Below are positions 52,644-61,933 of a stretch of 64,000 nucleotides of DNA, piece after piece. Origin of the DNA: Mesorhizobium huakuii (lineage in GTDB: Bacteria; Pseudomonadota; Alphaproteobacteria; Rhizobiales; Rhizobiaceae); contig NZ_CP050296.1 in the NCBI RefSeq assembly GCF_014189455.1, positions 5,824,001 through 5,888,000 on the forward strand, read 5' to 3'. Position 1 is the stretch's first letter. Every line of letters begins with the position of its first letter. The notes beneath the pieces are model-generated. The model had not been told where the DNA came from. It made no database searches and was given only the letters and a program-made list of their open reading frames with translations. Position numbers and translations under genes: made by a program.

Positions 52644-53402
52644 ATGAGTGAACCGGTAGGCCCTTCGGAAGCCGAACCCACCGAACCGACCCCGGAGCCC
52701 CGGCGTGAGCCGGTCTTCAACCTGCCGCCTGTGGTGCTGGCGGTGATTGGCATTTGCGCGGCCGTCTATCTGCTGCAGCAATATGTGCTGAACGACGAGC
52801 AGCAGATGACGCTGCTCTATGATGGGGCCTTTATCCCTGTCCTTTACACCGGACAATACGGCTTCGACTGGTTCCTGTTCACGCGGCCCTTCACCTATGC
52901 CTTCATGCATGGCGGTTTTGCCCATATCGCCATCAACATGGTCTGGCTCGCCGCCTTTGGCTCGCCGCTGGCCAATCGCCTTGGCGGGCTCAGGTTCGCG
53001 CTGTTCTTCGCTGCCACCGGACTGGCTTCCGTGGCGCTGTTCTGGGCCATGCATCCGTACGGAGAGGCACCATTGGTCGGCGCCTCGGGCGCAATTTCCG
53101 GCATGATGGGCGCTGCCGCGCGGTTCGGTTTCCGCACCGACCGCTCGGCCGGCAAGGCAGCCTTCGCCGGCCCGGTGCTGCCGATCGCCATTGTCTTGCG
53201 TTTGCGTGGCGTCGTGATCTTCCTCGCCGTGTGGATGATCATCAACCTCGCCACTGGCCTTCTCGGCTTTGCGCCTGGAACAGACGGTCAGATCGCCTGG
53301 GAGGCCCATATTGGCGGCTTCGTTGCCGGCTTCTTTGGCCTGCGCTGGTTCGATCGGCGATGGCAGCCGCCTGAGTGGGAAACCACCGACCGCCGCACTT
53401 GA
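52644..53402 (+). CDS. Rhomboid-family intramembrane serine protease
   Basis: The 252-residue membrane protein has a disordered Pro/Glu-rich N-terminus (about 25 residues), six or so hydrophobic segments and the catalytic motif GASGAISGMMG with Ser148. EAHIGGFVAGF with His222 completes the Ser-His dyad. HIAINMVWL in the second helix provides the oxyanion His/Asn. It should cut transmembrane substrates in the membrane. It is divergent from the ABC ATPase gene. Confidence 0.92.
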   Translation: MSEPVGPSEAEPTEPTPEPRREPVFNLPPVVLAVIGICAAVYLLQQYVLNDEQQMTLLYDGAFIPVLYTGQYGFDWFLFTRPFTYAFMHGGFAHIAINMVWLAAFGSPLANRLGGLRFALFFAATGLASVALFWAMHPYGEAPLVGASGAISGMMGAAARFGFRTDRSAGKAAFAGPVLPIAIVLRLRGVVIFLAVWMIINLATGLLGFAPGTDGQIAWEAHIGGFVAGFFGLRWFDRRWQPPEWETTDRRT

Positions 53403-53489
53403 AATGCAGCCGATCACGGCGCACGATGTTCACTCTTACGTGAAAGCCGGTCAGGCAGGAACCGGCAGGCAAAAGCAGAGGAGGACGCC

Positions 53490-53921
53490 ATGACGGTTAA
53501 GGCAATTCTCGAGAAAAAAGGCCACGACGTGTTGACGCTCGGGCCGAATGAAAAACTTAGCGTGGCCATCCGCATGCTCGCCGACCACAAGATCGGTGCG
53601 TTGGTCATCACCAATGGCGATCGCAAGATCGTCGGCATTCTTTCGGAGCGCGATATCGTGCGCGTCGTCGCCAAGGAGGGTGCCGCCGCACTTGATATTG
53701 CTGTGCGTTCGGCGATGACGCCGAAGGTGAAGATCTGCAATGAGAACCACACCGTCAACGAGGTGATGGAGATCATGACCAGGGGCCGCTTCCGCCATCT
53801 GCCGGTGGAAAAGGACGGCCTGCTCGATGGCATCGTGTCCATCGGTGACGTGGTCAAGCGCCGCATCGAGGATGTCGAGCGCGAGGCGGATGAGATCAGG
53901 GCCTATATCGCCACCGCCTGA
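53490..53921 (+). CDS. Protein with two CBS domains
   Basis: The 143-residue protein has two CBS units: ILEKKGHDVLTLGPNEKLSV (to VGILSERDIVRVV) and VRSAMTPKVKICNENHTVNE (to LDGIVSIGDVVKRR). A short helical tail follows. Such stand-alone pairs bind adenosine nucleotides and act as energy sensors. Potential partners are not evident nearby. The start follows GGAGG by about 5 nt. Confidence 0.92.
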   Translation: MTVKAILEKKGHDVLTLGPNEKLSVAIRMLADHKIGALVITNGDRKIVGILSERDIVRVVAKEGAAALDIAVRSAMTPKVKICNENHTVNEVMEIMTRGRFRHLPVEKDGLLDGIVSIGDVVKRRIEDVEREADEIRAYIATA

Positions 53922-53968
53922 GCGGTGAACGGAACCGCCGGCCGGATACCCGGCCGGCGGAACCATTT

Positions 53969-54226
53969 CTATCTGTTGTCGAGTTCGGAACGGACGAGTT
54001 CGAGCCCGCGCCTTGTGATGCGGTAGGGACCACCGCCCGACGACGAAACCGCCTTCTTGCGCTTCAGCTTTCGAAACAGGTCGAGATCGACGCCCGGATA
54101 ATGCCAGCCGTCACGGGTCAGGCATTTGGCGGAGGCGATCCGTTTCTTCTGGTTCTTTTTGATTTCGATGCGTCCGCCCTGCGCCAAAAGGTGCAGGACG
54201 CGCTGCTCAGTGCGCGAAATATCCAT
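53969..54226 (-). CDS. YjhX-like protein (UPF0386, topoisomerase I-inhibiting toxin family)
   Basis: The 85-residue product (MDISRTEQRVLHLLAQGGRI) matches the YjhX/UPF0386 family: IEIKKNQKKRIASAKCLTRD, GWHYPGVDLDLFRKLKRKK, and PYRITRRGLELVRSELDNR. In E. coli YjhX (TopAI) inhibits topoisomerase I and is neutralised by the acetyltransferase-like YjhQ. Here no YjhQ gene is adjacent, and a GNAT gene lies 2.5 kb away. It may be a solitary copy. Start chosen at 54226, with GGGAG-type SD. Confidence 0.85.
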   Translation of the reverse strand: MDISRTEQRVLHLLAQGGRIEIKKNQKKRIASAKCLTRDGWHYPGVDLDLFRKLKRKKAVSSSGGGPYRITRRGLELVRSELDNR

Positions 54227-54505
54227 GGGAGAGTTCCGGGAAAACAAAAAATCCGCCGCCGCGAAGCCTCGCGGCACGGGGTTTCAGGTTTTGTCGCCCT
54301 GCCTCGCTACGAGGTCAGGGCCTTAACGGGACTGAGCGTAAGTGGACATCCACTCTCCATTGGGATGAGCGGCCTATAGGCGAAAGCGGCTGAAAAGGCC
54401 AGCCCGTGGCTTTGCGCTTGTCTCTTCTGGCGGTTTGCACTAGCGAAGGCCAACACCCAAATTCGCGAAAATCGCAATTTTCGCGAGCTAGAAGCGCAGG
54501 CTACC

Positions 54506-56012
54506 ATGACCCTCATCGATACCCGCACACCCGACGCAAAACGCCTGATCTCTGGCGCCACCGGCGACTGGGAAATCATCATCGGTCTCGAAGTGCACGC
54601 GCAGGTCATCTCGGAAGCAAAATTGTTTTCCGGCGCCTCGACCGCTTTCGGTGCGGCCCCCAATGCCAATGTCAGCCTGGTCGATGCGGCAATGCCGGGC
54701 ATGCTGCCGGTCATCAACGAGGAATGCGTCAAGCAGGCGATCCGCACCGGTCTCGGGCTGAAGGCGCAGATCAACCACAAGTCGGTTTTCGACCGGAAGA
54801 ACTATTTTTATCCCGATCTGCCGCAGGGCTACCAGATTTCGCAGTTCAAGCAGCCGATCGTCGGCGAGGGCACGGTGATCGTCTCGGTCGGGCCTGACCG
54901 GCAGGGCGAGTTCGAGGACATCGAGGTCGGCATCGAGCGGCTGCATCTGGAACAGGACGCCGGCAAGTCGATGCACGACCAGCATCCGACCATGTCCTAT
55001 GTCGACCTCAACCGCTCCGGCGTGGCGCTGATGGAGATCGTCTCCAAGCCGGATCTGCGTTCCGGCGATGAGGCCAAGGCCTATGTCACCAAGCTGCGCA
55101 CCATCATGCGCTATCTCGGCACCTGCGACGGCAACATGGATGAAGGCTCGCTGCGCGCCGACGTCAACGTCTCGGTACGCCGGCCCGGTGGCGAGTTCGG
55201 CACGCGCTGCGAGATCAAGAACATGAACTCGATCCGCTTCATCGGCCAGGCCATCGACTATGAGGCGCGCCGCCAGATCGCCATCCTGGAGGACGGCGGC
55301 AAGATCGACCAGGAGACGCGGCTGTACGATGCCGTCAAGGGCGAGACGCGCTCCATGCGCTCGAAGGAAGAAGCGCACGATTACCGCTATTTCCCCGATC
55401 CCGATCTTCTGCCGCTGGAATTCGACCAGGCCTATGTCGATGCCTTGGCAAAAGGGCTGCCGGAACTGCCCGACGACAAGAAGGCGCGGCTGATCTCCTC
55501 GCTGGGTCTGTCGACCTACGACGCTTCGATCCTCGTGTCGGAAAAGTCGATCGCCGACTATTTCGAGAAGGTGGCCTCCGGCCGCGACGGCAAGCTTGCC
55601 GCCAACTGGGTCATCAACGATCTGCTCGGACAGCTGAACAAGGCCGGCAAGGATATTGAAAATGCTCCGGTTTCGCCTGATCAGCTCGGCGCGGTCATCG
55701 ACCTGATCAAGGACGGCACCATCTCCGGCAAGATCGCCAAGGACCTGTTCGAGATCGTCTGGAATGAAGGCGGCGATCCGCGTGCACTCGTCGAAAGTCG
55801 TGGCTTGAAGCAGGTCACCGATACCGGCGCCATCGAGAAGGCGGTCGACGAGGTGATCGCGGCCAATCCCGACAAGGTCGAACAGGCGCGCGCCAAAGCC
55901 GACCATGGCCGGCTGGTTCGTCGGCCAGGTGATGAAGGCGACGGGCGGCAAGGCCAACCCGCAAGTGGTCAACGACCTCGTCAAGGCCAAGCTAGGCATA
56001 TCGGATCAATGA
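54506..56012 (+). CDS. gatB: Asp-tRNA(Asn)/Glu-tRNA(Gln) amidotransferase subunit B, one-base frameshift
   Basis: GatB works with GatA and GatC to amidate mischarged Glu-tRNA(Gln) and Asp-tRNA(Asn). It shows [56 protein letters not shown] and [19 protein letters not shown]. The C-terminal YqeY-like tail breaks at AKADHG. Removing one A from AAA (55895-55897) restores [20 protein letters not shown] and a stop at 56010-56012. The repaired protein has 501 residues, a usual length. The apparent fusion to the next gene is a false product of the shift. Confidence 0.95.
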
Positions 56013-56704
56013 GCGCAGACGCAAAGCCGGGCAACCCGGCAAGCGTCTCGTCGGCCTTGTTGATTACCGGCGCCGTGCTGCTTTTTGTCGGCACGTCGCT
56101 GCACCCAATGCATGAAGATCCGAATGATGCGCTTGCCGCCTTCGGTGAATATGCCGCCGACCATATCTGGCTCTATAGCCACATGGCACAGCTTGCCGGG
56201 GTCTTCGCGATGGTTGCGGGGCTTTTGCTGGTCCTTGGCCGTCTGTCCGACGGTCCGGCCCGTGGCTGGACCCTTCTGACGATCGTGTTCGGCGCGGCAT
56301 CGCTGGCGGCGGCGGCCGCCCTGCAGGCCGTCGACGGCATTGCGCTGAAAGCGGTGGTCAATGCCTGGGCCGCAGCCGATGCCGCGACAAAATCGTCGCT
56401 GTTCAGCGCCGCTTTCGCCGTGCGCCAGGTCGAAGTCGGATTTGCCGCGATCAGCGCCATGCTGCTCGGCTTGACGGTTCTGCTCGCCACTGTCGCCCTC
56501 CATCAGGCCAGGCGCTGTCCGTTGTGGCTGTCGCTGCTCGGCGGCGCCGGCGCCGTGGGCGTCCTGTTCGGCGGCTTGGCCACCGCGGCAACCGGTTTTT
56601 CCGGCCTTGCCATGGCGGCCAACATGCCGGGCAGCATGGTGCTTCTGGTCTGGGTCGTGCTGCTTGCCGTGGTTGATTTCAGACGCAATCGCGTCACGGC
56701 ATAA
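56009..56704 (+). CDS. Multi-pass membrane protein
   Basis: The 231-residue protein from [20 protein letters not shown] has about six hydrophobic helices ([89 protein letters not shown]). It resembles small integral proteins without assigned function. Its ATG overlaps the repaired gatB stop by 4 bp (ATGA), so it is probably translated with gatB. Confidence 0.8.
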   Translation: MSADAKPGNPASVSSALLITGAVLLFVGTSLHPMHEDPNDALAAFGEYAADHIWLYSHMAQLAGVFAMVAGLLLVLGRLSDGPARGWTLLTIVFGAASLAAAAALQAVDGIALKAVVNAWAAADAATKSSLFSAAFAVRQVEVGFAAISAMLLGLTVLLATVALHQARRCPLWLSLLGGAGAVGVLFGGLATAATGFSGLAMAANMPGSMVLLVWVVLLAVVDFRRNRVTA

Positions 56705-56719
56705 GCGGGAGAGAGAACC

Positions 56720-57211
56720 ATGTTTGTCCGCACCGCAGGTGAACGCGACCTTGATGCAATTCGGGCAGTGCTGGTCGAAACCTGGCATGCGACGTATGAC
56801 GCCATATACGGCGCCGCCAAGGTCACCGAAATCACCGATGAATGGCACTCGATCGCCTCGCTGAAGGCGCGGTTGATCAAGCCGAACAGCGACTTCCTTG
56901 TCGCCGACGACGGCAAGCGGATTGGCGGCGTGGCTTTTGCCGAAAGCATCGATGGCGGCAAGCTGGTTGTCCTGAGGCAGCTTTACGTGCTGCCCAGCCT
57001 GCAGGGGAGGGGCATCGGCGGCATGCTGCTCGACGAGATCATCGAAAGTTTTCCGGAAGCCCAAGCCATCCGTCTGGAAGTGGAGGCGCAGAACACGCGC
57101 GCCATCGCCTTCTACGAAGCAAACGGCTTCGTGCGATCGGGCGATACCGGCGAGCGCACGGGTACCTTTGGCGAGCCGACATTGGTCTATCGCCGGCCTC
57201 TTGCCGGCTGA
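56720..57211 (+). CDS. GNAT-family N-acetyltransferase
   Basis: The 163-residue protein has a GNAT fold: MFVRTAGERDLDAIRAVLVE, a beta-sheet with LVVLRQLYVLPSLQGRGIGG (acetyl-CoA motif A, Q/RxxGxG/A), and EAQNTRAIAFYEANGFVRSG (motif B). The acceptor substrate cannot be predicted. It follows the membrane-protein gene by 15 bp, with GGGAGAG before the ATG, so it probably belongs to the same transcript as gatB. Confidence 0.92.
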   Translation: MFVRTAGERDLDAIRAVLVETWHATYDAIYGAAKVTEITDEWHSIASLKARLIKPNSDFLVADDGKRIGGVAFAESIDGGKLVVLRQLYVLPSLQGRGIGGMLLDEIIESFPEAQAIRLEVEAQNTRAIAFYEANGFVRSGDTGERTGTFGEPTLVYRRPLAG

Positions 57212-57368
57212 TCCCTTCGGCGTAAACCTGTCTGGATCACCTTCGCGCGAGCGGTGCGCCAAGGGCCCGTTTTCGTTTGACGGCCCGGGGGTCACACACC
57301 AAGCTGCGGGTAGCTGACCGTGCGGAAGCCGGAATGGGCTGGCGCGCAAGGCGGCGAGGGGGGGAACC

Positions 57369-58067
57369 ATGCCAAGCTTGCCGGAACTGATGCCGACACA
57401 GGTGTCGGATGAAACCTTTGGTGGCGTCACCTATCACATAGCGGGCGAGCTGGTGCCCGTGCTTTCTGTCGATGTGACGCAAATGCCCGTCTATTTCGAG
57501 CATCACATCCTGTTGTGGAAGAACTCCACCATCACCATCGGCCTGAAATCGCTGAAGGGTGCTCTGAAGCGCATGATGGCCGGCATGCAGATCTTCGTCA
57601 CCGAGGCGTCGGGAGCGGGCATCATCGCCTTCAGCCGCGATGGGCCCGGCCACATCGTGCCGATCCATCTCAGGCGCGGCGAGGAGATCCAGGTGCGCGA
57701 ACACCAGTTTCTCGCCGCCACCGGCAATGTCGACTACACCTTCGAACGGGTTCGCGGCCTGGCGACGATGCTGTTTGGCCAGAGCGGCTTCTTCATCGAC
57801 CGCTTTCGCGGCGATGGCGGCGACGGCATCGTCTGGCTGCACGGCTACGGTAATGTCTTCGAAAAGACGCTTGCCGCAGGCGAGACCATCGACATCGAGC
57901 CGGGCGGCTGGCTGTTCAAGGACACCTCGGTCAGGATGGAAACCAAGATCGACCGCCTGTCGAGCGGCTTCTTCGGCGCCAACATGAATTTCATCGTCAA
58001 TCGCTTCACCGGCCCGGGTCGCGTCGGCATCCAGTCGATGTATCTGCATATGCCGACAGAGGAGTAA
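57369..58067 (+). CDS. AIM24 family protein
   Basis: The 232-residue protein matches the AIM24/TIGR00266 beta-prism family: VSVDVTQMPVYFEHHILLWK region (shorter in the family core), KGALKRMMAGMQIFVTEASG, IVPIHLRRGEEIQVREHQFL and VWLHGYGNVFEKTLAAGETI, ending GIQSMYLHMPT. In yeast, AIM24 supports the MICOS complex. The bacterial role is unknown. The SD GGGGGG lies close before the ATG. Confidence 0.9.
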   Translation: MPSLPELMPTQVSDETFGGVTYHIAGELVPVLSVDVTQMPVYFEHHILLWKNSTITIGLKSLKGALKRMMAGMQIFVTEASGAGIIAFSRDGPGHIVPIHLRRGEEIQVREHQFLAATGNVDYTFERVRGLATMLFGQSGFFIDRFRGDGGDGIVWLHGYGNVFEKTLAAGETIDIEPGGWLFKDTSVRMETKIDRLSSGFFGANMNFIVNRFTGPGRVGIQSMYLHMPTEE

Positions 58068-58132
58068 GAGCGCGCCAGAAATCTCGGATGAGTGACGCGC
58101 CAGGGGACAAAGCGTGGCGTAGCTCAATCCGC

Positions 58133-58984
58133 TCAGGCGACGGCAACGTCCACATTGTCGATGAGTCGTGTCTTGCCAAGCCAGGCAGCGGCGAGCAGGC
58201 GCCCGGCGCGGTCGCGGTGCCACGGCGCCAGTGTCAGGCTTTCGCGAGCCTCGACATAGTCGACTTTCTGGAAGCCGGCGGCGATCAGGGCGCGGCTGGC
58301 TTCACCGGTCGCTTCATCTTGATGTGCGCCGGCCGCCAGAGCGGCAGCCGCCTTGTGCAGGATGGCGTTCAACTGACGAGCGACAGCAAGTTCGGCCTCG
58401 CTGAGATAGGCGTTGCGTGACGACATGGCGAGGCCATGCGTGTCGCGTATGGTCGGGGCGCCGATGATCTCGACGGGCAGGTCGAGGTCGCGGCAGAGCT
58501 GTTTGACGACGCAAAGCTGCTGATAGTCCTTCTCGCCAAAGATCGCATAGTCGGGCGTTGCCTGGAGAAAAAGCTTGGCCACCACGGTGGCCACGCCCTC
58601 GAAAAAGGTGGGGCGAAAGTCCGATTCGAGCCCGGCGGATGGGCCGCCGACCGAGATCCTGGTGGCAAAGCCGACGGGGTACATCGCGCCGACCGTCGGC
58701 GTGAAGGCAAGATCGGCCTTGACCGTCGTCAGCATGTCCAGATCGCGGGCGAGCTGGCGCGGATATTTGTCGAGATCCTCGCTCGGCGCGAACTGCGTCG
58801 GGTTGACGAAGATCGACACCACGCAGCGCTCGGCTTTTTCCCTGGCGATCCTGATCAGGGAGAGATGCCCTTCATGCAGCGCGCCCATGGTTGGCACCAT
58901 GGCGACGCGCAAGCCATCGCGCCGCCACTCCTGAATCCGCGCGCGAAGTGCGGCAACGCTATCGACGACCTCGGGACGGCTCAT
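58133..58984 (-). CDS. panC: Pantothenate synthetase
   Basis: The 283-residue enzyme joins pantoate and beta-alanine with ATP. It shows MVPTMGALHEGHLSLIRIAR (HIGH-like motif HEGH at 37-40), VSIFVNPTQFAPSEDLDKYP, FGEKDYQQLCVVKQLCRDLD and GLAMSSRNAYLS (KMSKS-like serine region). Its start overlaps the panB stop by 4 bp, which is a normal panBC operon arrangement. Confidence 0.95.
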   Translation of the reverse strand: MSRPEVVDSVAALRARIQEWRRDGLRVAMVPTMGALHEGHLSLIRIAREKAERCVVSIFVNPTQFAPSEDLDKYPRQLARDLDMLTTVKADLAFTPTVGAMYPVGFATRISVGGPSAGLESDFRPTFFEGVATVVAKLFLQATPDYAIFGEKDYQQLCVVKQLCRDLDLPVEIIGAPTIRDTHGLAMSSRNAYLSEAELAVARQLNAILHKAAAALAAGAHQDEATGEASRALIAAGFQKVDYVEARESLTLAPWHRDRAGRLLAAAWLGKTRLIDNVDVAVA

Positions 58985-59860
58985 GATTCATCCCCGCCAT
59001 TTGCGTTCGAAATGGCATTCGAACTGGAAAAGGCCTTTGAGCCCGAAAAAACATGGGTTGGGCCGGGAAAAGTCCGGTCTCGCACCTCCGCTGCGTAGCG
59101 CTCGGCGGCGTGCGCGATGACGCTGCGCAGATCGGCGTATTCCTTGACGAATTTCGGCACGCGGTCGACGGTCAGCCCGACCATGTCGTCGATGACCAGG
59201 ATTTGGCCATCGCAGTCGCCGCTGGCGCCGATCCCGATGGTCGGAATGGCAATGCGGCGTGTGATGTCGGCGGCGACCGCCTCGATGGTGCCTTCGATGA
59301 CCACGGAGAACGCGCCCGCTTTTTCGACGGCGAGCGCGTCGGCCATCAGCGCCGCAACATTCTCGTCCGTGCGGCCCTTGATCTTGTAGCCGCCATCCTT
59401 CTCCACCGATTGCGGCAGCAGACCGATATGGCCCATGACCGGAATGCCGGCGGCCACTATTGCCGCGATCTGACGGGCCATGTCGACGCCACCTTCGAGC
59501 TTCACCGCCTGGCAGCCGGTCTCGTCGACGATGCGCCGCGCCGAGGCCACCGCCTGGCGCCGCGGAATCCTCGTAGCTGCCGGCCGGCATGTCGACGACT
59601 ACACAGGCCCTGGCCGAGCCGCGCATCACGGCTTGCCCATGCGCGATCATCATCTCCAGCGAGGCGCCCAGCGTCGTCGCATGGCCATGCAGGACCATGG
59701 CGACGCTGTCGCCGACCAGGAGCAGGTCGACATGGGGATCGAGCAAGCGAGCGACGGGATAGGTGTAGGCCGTCAGGCAGACCAAGGGGATGCCGCCCTT
59801 GCGGCGGCGAATCAGCTCGGCGCCGATGCGAATGTCGGTGGTCGGCAATTCCGTGGCCAA
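58981..59860 (-). CDS. panB: 3-methyl-2-oxobutanoate hydroxymethyltransferase, one-base frameshift
   Basis: PanB makes ketopantoate from 2-oxoisovalerate and methylenetetrahydrofolate. Frame one ([20 protein letters not shown]) has [30 protein letters not shown] (metal Asp) and [12 protein letters not shown], then fails. The next frame continues [49 protein letters not shown] and a tail to 58981. One base too many at about 59559-59566 explains it. The repaired protein has 292 residues, a normal length. Confidence 0.93.
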
Positions 59861-60089
59861 TCGTCACCTCCCTTGGCCCATGGCCGGATTGGATATCCGC
59901 ATGGGCGCGCTGAGCTTTAGAAAGAGCGCAAAGGCTTGGCAAGCGCGCATCCTGCCGCCTCTTGGGATCACAGGCTTGTGTCGGCTCCCCGGCGCGCCAT
60001 TTGCGCACCCCCGCGGCAAAACCCTTGCCTTCCCGAAGGCCTGACGCCATAAGCAGGAAACAGGCGCCGCCTGCGCAAAGGGTTCCGAG

Positions 60090-60488
60090 ATGAAGACTTT
60101 CCTGACGCAGTTTTTCACCTGGTGGAACAGCCAGACGCTGGGAACACGCCTGCACACCTGGCGGTACGGCAAGAGGGTCGGCCAGGACGAGGTCGGCAAT
60201 GTCTATTACGAAGGCGGTATCGATTCGGAAGGCCGCACGCGCCGCTGGGTCATCTACCGCAACTATTCCGAAGCTTCGGCCATTCCGCCTGGCTGGCACG
60301 GTTGGATGCATCACCGTGTCGACGTCGCGCCGCCGAGCGAAGACTACAAGCCGCGCGAATGGCAGAAGTCGCATCAGCCCAATCTGACCGGCACGCCGGC
60401 GGCCTATCGGCCGAAGGGCTCGGTGCTGACCAATCAGCATCGCCCGCAGGTCACCGGTGACTATGACGCCTGGACGCCCGGGTCGTAA
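60090..60488 (+). CDS. NDUFA12-like NADH:ubiquinone oxidoreductase subunit
   Basis: The 132-residue protein matches the NDUFA12/B17.2 family, a supernumerary complex I subunit present in alphaproteobacteria: FTWWNSQTLGTRLHTWRYGK, YYEGGIDSEGRTRRWVIYRN, PPGWHGWMHHRVDVAPP. The conserved RRWV and PPxWHxWMH blocks are typical. It stands next to the DUF2155 gene, as in many Rhizobiales, apart from the nuo operon. Confidence 0.93.
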   Translation: MKTFLTQFFTWWNSQTLGTRLHTWRYGKRVGQDEVGNVYYEGGIDSEGRTRRWVIYRNYSEASAIPPGWHGWMHHRVDVAPPSEDYKPREWQKSHQPNLTGTPAAYRPKGSVLTNQHRPQVTGDYDAWTPGS

Positions 60489-60647
60489 CGGTCCCTGGAT
60501 GTAACGGCGCCCCGACTTGTCACAGCACGAAGTGCAGGCCGGTCCTTTATCGCCACAATTGGTGTTTAGCTGCTTGCTGATCAGAAAACGGCGACTAGCC
60601 TTGGCGATCGACGGAATCACCCGGGCGCGAACCACCGGTACCCCTAT

Positions 60648-61250
60648 ATGAGCTTTTTCAACCTGATATCGACGGGCGGTCTGACGCTAGCCGCCAGCCT
60701 CGCCGTCAGCACTGCGGCCTTTGCGGCTTCGCCCACACCGGCTGCACCCGCCGCGCCCGCCCCGGCGGCGCCCACGGGATCGGATCGAATCACCAACCCG
60801 GTTGCCGAGTTCGCCGGCATCGACAAGATCACCGGCCGCATCATCACCTTCGACGTCTATATCGACGAGACGGTGCAGTTCGGTGCTTTGCAGGTGACGC
60901 CGCGCGTCTGCTATTCGCGGCCGCAGACCGAGGAGCCGAGGACCGATTCCTTCGTCGAGGTCGACGAGATCACGCTCGACCGCAAGATCCGCCGCATCTT
61001 CACCGGCTGGATGTTCGCCGAAAGTCCTGGGCTCAACGCCGTCGAGCATGCCGTCTATGACGTCTGGCTAAAGGAATGCAAGCAGAAGTCGGATGTGCCG
61101 GCGCCCGATGCCACCAAGGCTGACGCCACCAAGGCCGACGCTTCGAAGCCGGCCGCGACCAAACCAGCCGCCGCCAAGCCGAAGCCTTCGGCCAGCCCGG
61201 ATGTCGAACAGTCCGCCCCCGTGGAACCGGACGCCACCGACGCCAACTGA
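60648..61250 (+). CDS. DUF2155 family exported protein
   Basis: The 200-residue protein has a signal peptide (MSFFNLISTGGLTLAASLAV), an Ala/Pro-rich spacer and a DUF2155 domain: FAGIDKITGRIITFDVYIDE, LQVTPRVCYSRPQTEEP, FTGWMFAESPGLNAVEHAVY and DVWLKEC. The domain has two Cys that could form a bond. The C-terminal 60 residues are a low-complexity Ala/Lys/Asp repeat (DATKADATKADASKPAATK). The family function is unknown. Confidence 0.88.
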   Translation: MSFFNLISTGGLTLAASLAVSTAAFAASPTPAAPAAPAPAAPTGSDRITNPVAEFAGIDKITGRIITFDVYIDETVQFGALQVTPRVCYSRPQTEEPRTDSFVEVDEITLDRKIRRIFTGWMFAESPGLNAVEHAVYDVWLKECKQKSDVPAPDATKADATKADASKPAATKPAAAKPKPSASPDVEQSAPVEPDATDAN

Positions 61251-61324
61251 TCCCCGGAACCGTCACGTCCATCATGCGTTGGAATGCTGACGACCGCGCA
61301 TCGATGCGCCCGGAGGATATTTCG

Positions 61325-61711
61325 ATGTCAGACAGCAAGCGGATCACGGCGAGCAAGAAAGAGTTGCTCGAACTCGAAAAAGGGTTCTGGACAGGCGACG
61401 AGGCCTACTACGCGGCCAATGCCGACACGGAATGCCTGGTGGCCTTTCCGCAAATGGCAAAGGCGATGGACAATGCCGACCTGGCCAAGACCGCGACCAA
61501 GCCCAACCGCTGGCGCGACCTCGATATCGAGCTCAAGGGAATTATCGAACCCGGCAGCGACATCGTCATGCTGACCTACGAGGCGCATGCAACGCGGGAG
61601 AATGGCGACCCCTACGCGGCGCTGGTCAGCACCGGCTACGTGCACCGCGTCAACGGCTGGAAGATGATGTTCCATTCGCAGACGCCGCTGGAGGCTGCAG
61701 CGAAGAGCTGA
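61325..61711 (+). CDS. SnoaL/DUF4440-like NTF2-fold protein
   Basis: The 128-residue product (MSDSKRITASKKELLELEKG) looks like an NTF2-fold protein of DUF4440 type: FWTGDEAYYAANADTECLVA, WRDLDIELKGIIEPGSDIVM and GYVHRVNGWKMMFHSQTPL. These domains occur in small enzymes and binding proteins, and a function cannot be given. Start at 61325 follows GGAGGA by 9 nt. Confidence 0.78.
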   Translation: MSDSKRITASKKELLELEKGFWTGDEAYYAANADTECLVAFPQMAKAMDNADLAKTATKPNRWRDLDIELKGIIEPGSDIVMLTYEAHATRENGDPYAALVSTGYVHRVNGWKMMFHSQTPLEAAAKS

Positions 61712-61737
61712 TCATCTGGGTGGTCCGGCGTATTCGT

Positions 61738-61920
61738 TCACTCGGTGATACGTATCCCATGCTCGGAGAGAGCAGCCATTATGTCTTCGATCTCGGTCGA
61801 ACTGAATTCCCGCTTGGGAAGCAGTTGGTCGAGTTGACCCATTGTGACGTCTCTGCCCTTTGCGATCAGCGCTAGAACAACTGGCGGCATATTCGCTCGA
61901 AGGTGGTTTTCGCCCGACAT
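61738..61920 (-). CDS. Stand-alone sigma-70 region 1.1-like protein
   Basis: A 60-residue protein (MSGENHLRANMPPVVLALIA) whose core VVLALIAKGRDVTMGQLDQL-LPKREFSSTEIEDIMAALSE follows RpoD region 1.1 closely (LIAKG, LP, SSxxIEDxMxxLSExGI). No other sigma region is present. Region 1.1 shields the DNA-binding parts of free RpoD. A separate copy might affect RNA polymerase or sigma, but this is inference. An ATG at 61956 would add 12 residues and overlap aat by 23 bp. Confidence 0.7.
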   Translation of the reverse strand: MSGENHLRANMPPVVLALIAKGRDVTMGQLDQLLPKREFSSTEIEDIMAALSEHGIRITE

Positions 61921-61933
61921 CGAAGCTCTCCGG

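Noticed and set aside
54488..55999. 503-residue minus-strand frame over gatB
   Set aside because: Antisense shadow of GatB; no conserved motifs.
53969..57211. YjhX-GNAT toxin-antitoxin pair
   Set aside because: The two genes are separated by gatB and a membrane-protein gene and lie on opposite strands, so they are not a classic module.
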